From positions 1 through 9,823 of the forward strand of contig JALRFN010000200.1 of the NCBI GenBank assembly GCA_023268425.1: a stretch of 9,823 bases of DNA, given 5' to 3'. Below, piece after piece: positions 6,724 to 9,823 of the stretch; within the stretch, counting starts at the first letter, position 1; each line of letters begins with the position of its first letter. The position numbers and the translations under genes are program-made. The notes beneath the pieces are model-generated. The model ran no database searches, was not told the DNA's origin, and saw only the letters and a program-made list of their open reading frames with translations. This DNA is from Burkholderiaceae bacterium. Lineage in GTDB: Bacteria; Pseudomonadota; Gammaproteobacteria; Burkholderiales; Burkholderiaceae_C.

Positions 6724-7287
6724 ATGAATATGCAAGACAAATGGAAACAGCCGCTGTTGAGCGCCATCTTGGTGTTGAGTTTGGCCGCGTGCAGCAGCGT
6801 TGATTTGGGCCAAGGCACAGGCGATGCGAGCGGCAATGGCAACGCGTCTTCGACTCAAGGCAGCGGTGGCGACCAGGCCAACAGCAAAGGCACCAACGCC
6901 GACGGCGTCAAAGGTGTCGAATTGGGCAACAACGCCGAGCAAAGCAAGGCGGCAGAAAACCTGGGCAAAGTCATTTATTTTGATTACGACAGCTTCGCGC
7001 TGAAAGACGAGTACGCACCCTTGATCGCTGGCCACGCACGCGCCCTGAGTGAAGACCGCACCTTGCGGGTGATCTTGGCCGGCCACACCGACGAGCGTGG
7101 CAGCCGAGAGTACAACCTGGCGCTCGGTCAACAGCGCGCTGAAGCCGTCAAGCGCGCTTTGTCGCTGTTGGGCGCACAAGATCTGCAAGTTGAAGCCATC
7201 AGCTACGGTGAAGAAAAACCGGCCAGCCTCGGTGGTGACGAGGCATCATTTGCGAAAAATCGCCGCGTTGAGCTGCGCTACCGTTGA
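6724..7287 (+). CDS. pal: Peptidoglycan-associated lipoprotein Pal
   Basis: Outer-membrane lipoprotein that anchors the outer membrane to peptidoglycan and is the partner of TolB. The protein is 187 residues. Seen: a lipoprotein signal peptide with lipobox LAAC, lipidated Cys predicted at residue 23; then a Gly/Ser/Asn/Gln-rich flexible linker (about 24-79); then an OmpA-like peptidoglycan-binding domain (about 80-187). The domain starts VIYFDYDSFALKDEY and contains GHTDERGSREYNLALGQQRA with D123, and NRRVELRYR with N179-R181, which correspond to the residues that grip the diaminopimelate of peptidoglycan. The start is set by a strong Shine-Dalgarno. The gene follows tolB by 32 bases and is followed by cpoB after 17. 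Residue +2 after the Cys is Ser, not Asp, which fits outer-membrane sorting. Confidence 0.97.
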   Translation: MNMQDKWKQPLLSAILVLSLAACSSVDLGQGTGDASGNGNASSTQGSGGDQANSKGTNADGVKGVELGNNAEQSKAAENLGKVIYFDYDSFALKDEYAPLIAGHARALSEDRTLRVILAGHTDERGSREYNLALGQQRAEAVKRALSLLGAQDLQVEAISYGEEKPASLGGDEASFAKNRRVELRYR

Positions 7288-7304
7288 TCTTCGAAAGCCG
7301 AATT

Positions 7305-8063
7305 GTGAAGCGTGAAACCCTGATTCCTTCTTGGTCCATCAAGGCCCTGAGCCTGAGCTTGACTGCTTTGTTGGTGAGTGCGCCCGCCCATGCGCTGTTT
7401 GAGGACGAGGAAGCCCGCAAAGCCATCATCGATTTGCGCGAGCGTGTGGCGACTCAACAAAATACGCTGAAGCGGCTCCAAGGTGAGGCCGTCACGGGCG
7501 CCAGCCTGCTCGAGCTGTCCAAACAAAACGATGGCTTGCAACGCGAGGTGGCCGCCTTGCGCGGGCGCAACGAGGAGTTGGTGCGGCAATTGGATTTGAC
7601 CAACAAGCGCATCGATGAGCTCAACGCGCGCTTGGTGAAGTTGGAACCGATGACGGTCATGGTTGATGGCGTCGAGGTTGAAGCGCAAGCGGGTGAGCGC
7701 AAAGCCTACGACGCCGCCATCGCGCTGCTGCGTCAAGGCAATTATTTGCAGTCGCAGTCGGCGCTGGAGCAGTTCATGCTGCGCTACCCCGTCTCTGGTT
7801 ACAAGCCCAGCGTCTTGTTCTGGTTGGGCAACGCACAGTACGCCAACCGCCAGTTCGAGCAAGCCAAAGCCAGTTTCGCCAGTCTGGTCGCTCAATTCCC
7901 CAAGCACATGCGCGTGCCTGAGTCCAAATTGGCGCTGGCAAACTGCCAGCTCGAATTGAAGGACCTCAAGGGTGCCAAGCTCACCCTGAAGGAATTGACG
8001 GAAACCCACCCACAAAGTGAAGCCGCCAAAACCGCAGACCAGCGCCTCAAGGCGCTTCAGTGA
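7305..8063 (+). CDS. cpoB: Tol-Pal system protein CpoB (YbgF), coiled coil plus TPR
   Basis: Periplasmic protein that links peptidoglycan synthesis by PBP1B with Tol-driven outer-membrane constriction. With the GTG start at 7305 it is 252 residues. Seen: a Sec-type signal peptide (KR near the start, hydrophobic core at about 12-25, APAHA before L31), then a heptad-rich coiled coil over about 35-112 (LRERVATQQNTLKRLQ, LQREVAALRGRNEEL, LDLTNKRIDELNARL), then TPR units from Y135 (YDAAIALLRQGNYLQSQSAL, VLFWLGNAQYANRQFEQA, LALANCQLELKDLKGAKLTL). The GTG has a GAAAG seven bases upstream and gives a normal short n-region. The alternative is TTG at 7284, overlapping the pal stop and adding seven residues. 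Third gene of the tolB-pal-cpoB set. Confidence 0.93.
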   Translation: MKRETLIPSWSIKALSLSLTALLVSAPAHALFEDEEARKAIIDLRERVATQQNTLKRLQGEAVTGASLLELSKQNDGLQREVAALRGRNEELVRQLDLTNKRIDELNARLVKLEPMTVMVDGVEVEAQAGERKAYDAAIALLRQGNYLQSQSALEQFMLRYPVSGYKPSVLFWLGNAQYANRQFEQAKASFASLVAQFPKHMRVPESKLALANCQLELKDLKGAKLTLKELTETHPQSEAAKTADQRLKALQ

Positions 8064-8086
8064 CCCGCCGAGAAAGCCTGTGAAAC

Positions 8087-9199
8087 ATGGAATGGTCTGA
8101 GTACGCCGCTTTGCGGTGGCAAGTCTTGGGGGCCGCGTTTGCGGTCTCCATTTTTTTTGGCTGGCTGGTGCACCGCAGCCAGTTTTGCACCATGGGGGCG
8201 ATCAATGACGCGCTGAACATGGGCGATTTCACGCGCGCGCAGATTTGGGCTTCGGCCATCGGCACCGCCGCATTGGGTCTCTGGGGACTTCATGCAGCAG
8301 CCATCGTGGACGCCACCCAAAGCATCTACGCCAGCGGCAACATCATCGTGGTCAGTGCGCTGCTCGGCGGTGCTTGTTTTGGGTTTGGCATGGTCCTGGC
8401 CTCGGGTTGCGGCAGCAAGACCCTGGTGCGCATGGGGGCCGGTAGCTTGAAGTCACTGGTGGTCTTTGTTGTCATGGGGATTTCAGCCTACGCAACCTTG
8501 CGCGGCATCACCGCCGTCTTGCGTGACCAAACGCTGGATCGACTGGCTTGGAGCGCCGACAGCAGCTTACTGCCGGTGTGGTTGGCCAACAGCTTGGGCG
8601 GCAGCGTGTCGCAGTGGGGCTTGGGCCTGGCTGGGGCGCTGGCGGCCGCGACCTGGGGCTGGTCGCTGCGCAATGCCGATTTTCGCCAAGCGCGTCCAGT
8701 GCTCACGGCGCTGGGTGTGGGCTTGGCTGTGGTGGCGATGTGGTGGGTGAGCGGGGCGCTGGGTTTTGTCACCGAGCACCCGCAAAGCTTGGAGCCCGCT
8801 TTTGTGGCGACCAACAGCCAACGCATGGAGTCATTGACCTTCACGGCCCCCATGGCCTACGCCTTGCACTGGCTGATCTTGTTCAGTGACGTATCCAACG
8901 TGCTGACCATCGCCGTGGTTTCGGTCGCCGGCGTGGTGCTGGGTGCCTTTGTGTCGGCCAAGCTCAAAGGCAGCTTCCGCTGGGAAGGTTTCCAAAGCAC
9001 ACAAGACACCGCGTTGCACTTGGCGGGGGCTGTGTTGATGGGTTTTGGCGGTGTGACCGCCATGGGTTGCACCGTGGGGCAGGGCTTGTCCGGCATGAGC
9101 ACTTTGAGTTTCACCAGTGTGCTGGCGCTGGTCGGCATCGTGGCCGGAGGCGTCGCGGGTTTGAAGTTTCAGCTTTGGTTGCTGATGCGTGATGACTGA
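8087..9199 (+). CDS. YeeE/YedE-family membrane protein, putative thiosulfate/sulfur-compound transporter
   Basis: Inner-membrane protein of the YeeE/YedE (TsuA, DUF395) family. Characterised members take up thiosulfate by passing it along conserved cysteines. The protein is 370 residues with about nine or ten hydrophobic segments, for example near residues 12-29, 52-72, 84-106, 120-140 and the last 30. Family motifs seen: VHRSQFCTMG (C34), GGACFGFGMVLASGCGS (C97, C108) followed by VRMGAGS, and near the C-terminus GFGGVTAMGCTVGQGLSG (C328). The two halves look like an internal duplication, each with a GxGxxxAxGC-like motif. No TusA/YeeD-like partner, common beside these genes, is adjacent. The gene starts 23 bases after cpoB and overlaps tcdA by eight bases. 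The codons for residues 22-24 contain a run of eight T. The substrate (thiosulfate, or selenium compounds as in YedE) is not settled by sequence. Confidence 0.9.
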   Translation: MEWSEYAALRWQVLGAAFAVSIFFGWLVHRSQFCTMGAINDALNMGDFTRAQIWASAIGTAALGLWGLHAAAIVDATQSIYASGNIIVVSALLGGACFGFGMVLASGCGSKTLVRMGAGSLKSLVVFVVMGISAYATLRGITAVLRDQTLDRLAWSADSSLLPVWLANSLGGSVSQWGLGLAGALAAATWGWSLRNADFRQARPVLTALGVGLAVVAMWWVSGALGFVTEHPQSLEPAFVATNSQRMESLTFTAPMAYALHWLILFSDVSNVLTIAVVSVAGVVLGAFVSAKLKGSFRWEGFQSTQDTALHLAGAVLMGFGGVTAMGCTVGQGLSGMSTLSFTSVLALVGIVAGGVAGLKFQLWLLMRDD

Positions 9200-9823
9200 C
9201 TCCGGCACACCCGATCATGCACGCCGCTTTGGCGGAACGGCGCGCTTGTACGGTCAAGCGGCTGCCCAACGCATTTACGGCATGCACGCTGTGGTGGTCG
9301 GCATTGGCGGTGTGGGCTCGTGGGTGGCTGAAGGCCTGGCGCGTTTGGGCGTGGGGCAGCTGAGTTTGATCGACATGGACCATGTCGCAGAATCCAACAT
9401 CAATCGCCAGTTGCACGCCACCGACGCTTCAGTGGGCATGGCCAAAATCGAGGCCATGCGACAGCGCATCAACAGTTTTCACCCCGAGTGCCTTGTGCAC
9501 AAGGTCGACGATTTTGTGAGCCCAGACAATTGGCCGCAGTTGCTCGATGGTCTGCCGCCAGTACATGTGTTGATCGACGCGTGCGACCAGTGGCGCGCCA
9601 AAGAAGCCATGGCCGCTTGGGCTTTGCGTTCACGCACCCCGGCCGTGGTGGTGGGCGCTGCGGGTGGCAAGGTCAAGGCCCAAGCGGTGGAAGTCGCCGA
9701 TTTGGGGGCGGTCAGCCACGACCCCTTGCTGGCGAAATTGCGCTACCAGTTGCGGCGCCACCATGGAGCCGCCAGGCAAGGGCGCATGGGCGTGACCTGC
9801 GTGTTCAGTCGCGAAAGCGTGGT
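9192..9823 (+). CDS. tcdA: tRNA threonylcarbamoyladenosine dehydratase TcdA (CsdL), 3'-truncated by window edge
   Basis: E1-like, ATP-dependent enzyme that dehydrates t6A at position 37 of ANN-decoding tRNAs to cyclic t6A, which improves decoding. The frame from ATG 9192 is open to the right edge: 210 codons of an expected total near 270. Seen: RRFGGTARLYGQAAAQRI at residues 11-28, the nucleotide-binding GIGGVGSW (37-44), LIDMDHV with the ATP-site acidic residues, NINRQLHA with the conserved arginine, KVDDFVSPDNW, DACDQWRAK, VVVGAAGGKVKAQAVEV and GVTCVFSRESV at the edge. All fit TcdA rather than ThiF or MoeB; no CxxC zinc pairs are visible so far. The start lies inside the last codons of the transporter gene (eight-base overlap), so translation is probably coupled. 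In E. coli, TcdA works with the CsdA-CsdE sulfur-transfer pair. Confidence 0.95.
   Translation, partial: MTDSGTPDHARRFGGTARLYGQAAAQRIYGMHAVVVGIGGVGSWVAEGLARLGVGQLSLIDMDHVAESNINRQLHATDASVGMAKIEAMRQRINSFHPECLVHKVDDFVSPDNWPQLLDGLPPVHVLIDACDQWRAKEAMAAWALRSRTPAVVVGAAGGKVKAQAVEVADLGAVSHDPLLAKLRYQLRRHHGAARQGRMGVTCVFSRESV

Noticed and set aside
7278..8015. 245-codon open frame on the - strand opposite cpoB
   Set aside because: It is the antisense shadow of a clear coiled-coil/TPR protein, with no motif of its own.
1..9823. Search by eye for tRNA, rRNA, insertion sequences, attachment sites, CRISPR arrays, toxin-antitoxin or defence genes
   Set aside because: None seen. Almost all bases are taken up by recognised housekeeping genes on one strand, and there is no shift in composition that would suggest transferred DNA.

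Overview
The window looks like ordinary chromosomal DNA from a betaproteobacterium, most likely Burkholderiales and probably Comamonadaceae. This rests on the gene content and order, the high G+C with uniform codon use, and protein motifs typical of that group. The placement is an inference from reading; no search was run. All twelve genes lie on the + strand, and only about 2 percent of the window is non-coding.

Region 1 (1-5235) is a very tight, probably co-transcribed run: the 3' part of a lysophospholipid-type acyltransferase, hemF (aerobic haem synthesis), nadD (NAD synthesis), rsfS (ribosome silencing), rlmH (23S rRNA methylation), maf (nucleotide house-cleaning) and rng (RNase G). Neighbours overlap by 1-4 bases or are 2-9 bases apart, so translation is probably coupled. 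Three of the products act on ribosomes or rRNA.

Region 2 (5236-5359) is the only sizeable intergenic gap, 124 bases. It separates rng from tolB and holds a short inverted repeat and a lone -10-like hexamer.

Region 3 (5360-8063) is the periplasmic and outer-membrane half of the Tol-Pal system: tolB, pal and cpoB (ybgF). The inner-membrane half (tolQ, tolR, tolA) is not upstream as it is in the classical operon. TolB carries a signal peptide that looks Tat-type.

Region 4 (8087-9823) holds a YeeE/YedE-family membrane protein (the thiosulfate / sulfur-compound transporter family) whose end overlaps the start of tcdA (tRNA ct6A37 dehydratase). The tcdA gene runs off the right edge.

I found no mobile element, CRISPR array, tRNA, rRNA or prophage gene, and no convincing undescribed system. 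The points most worth a second look are the lysine/alanine-rich tail on RsfS, the Tat-like TolB leader, the divided Tol-Pal locus, and the coupling of a sulfur transporter to tcdA.
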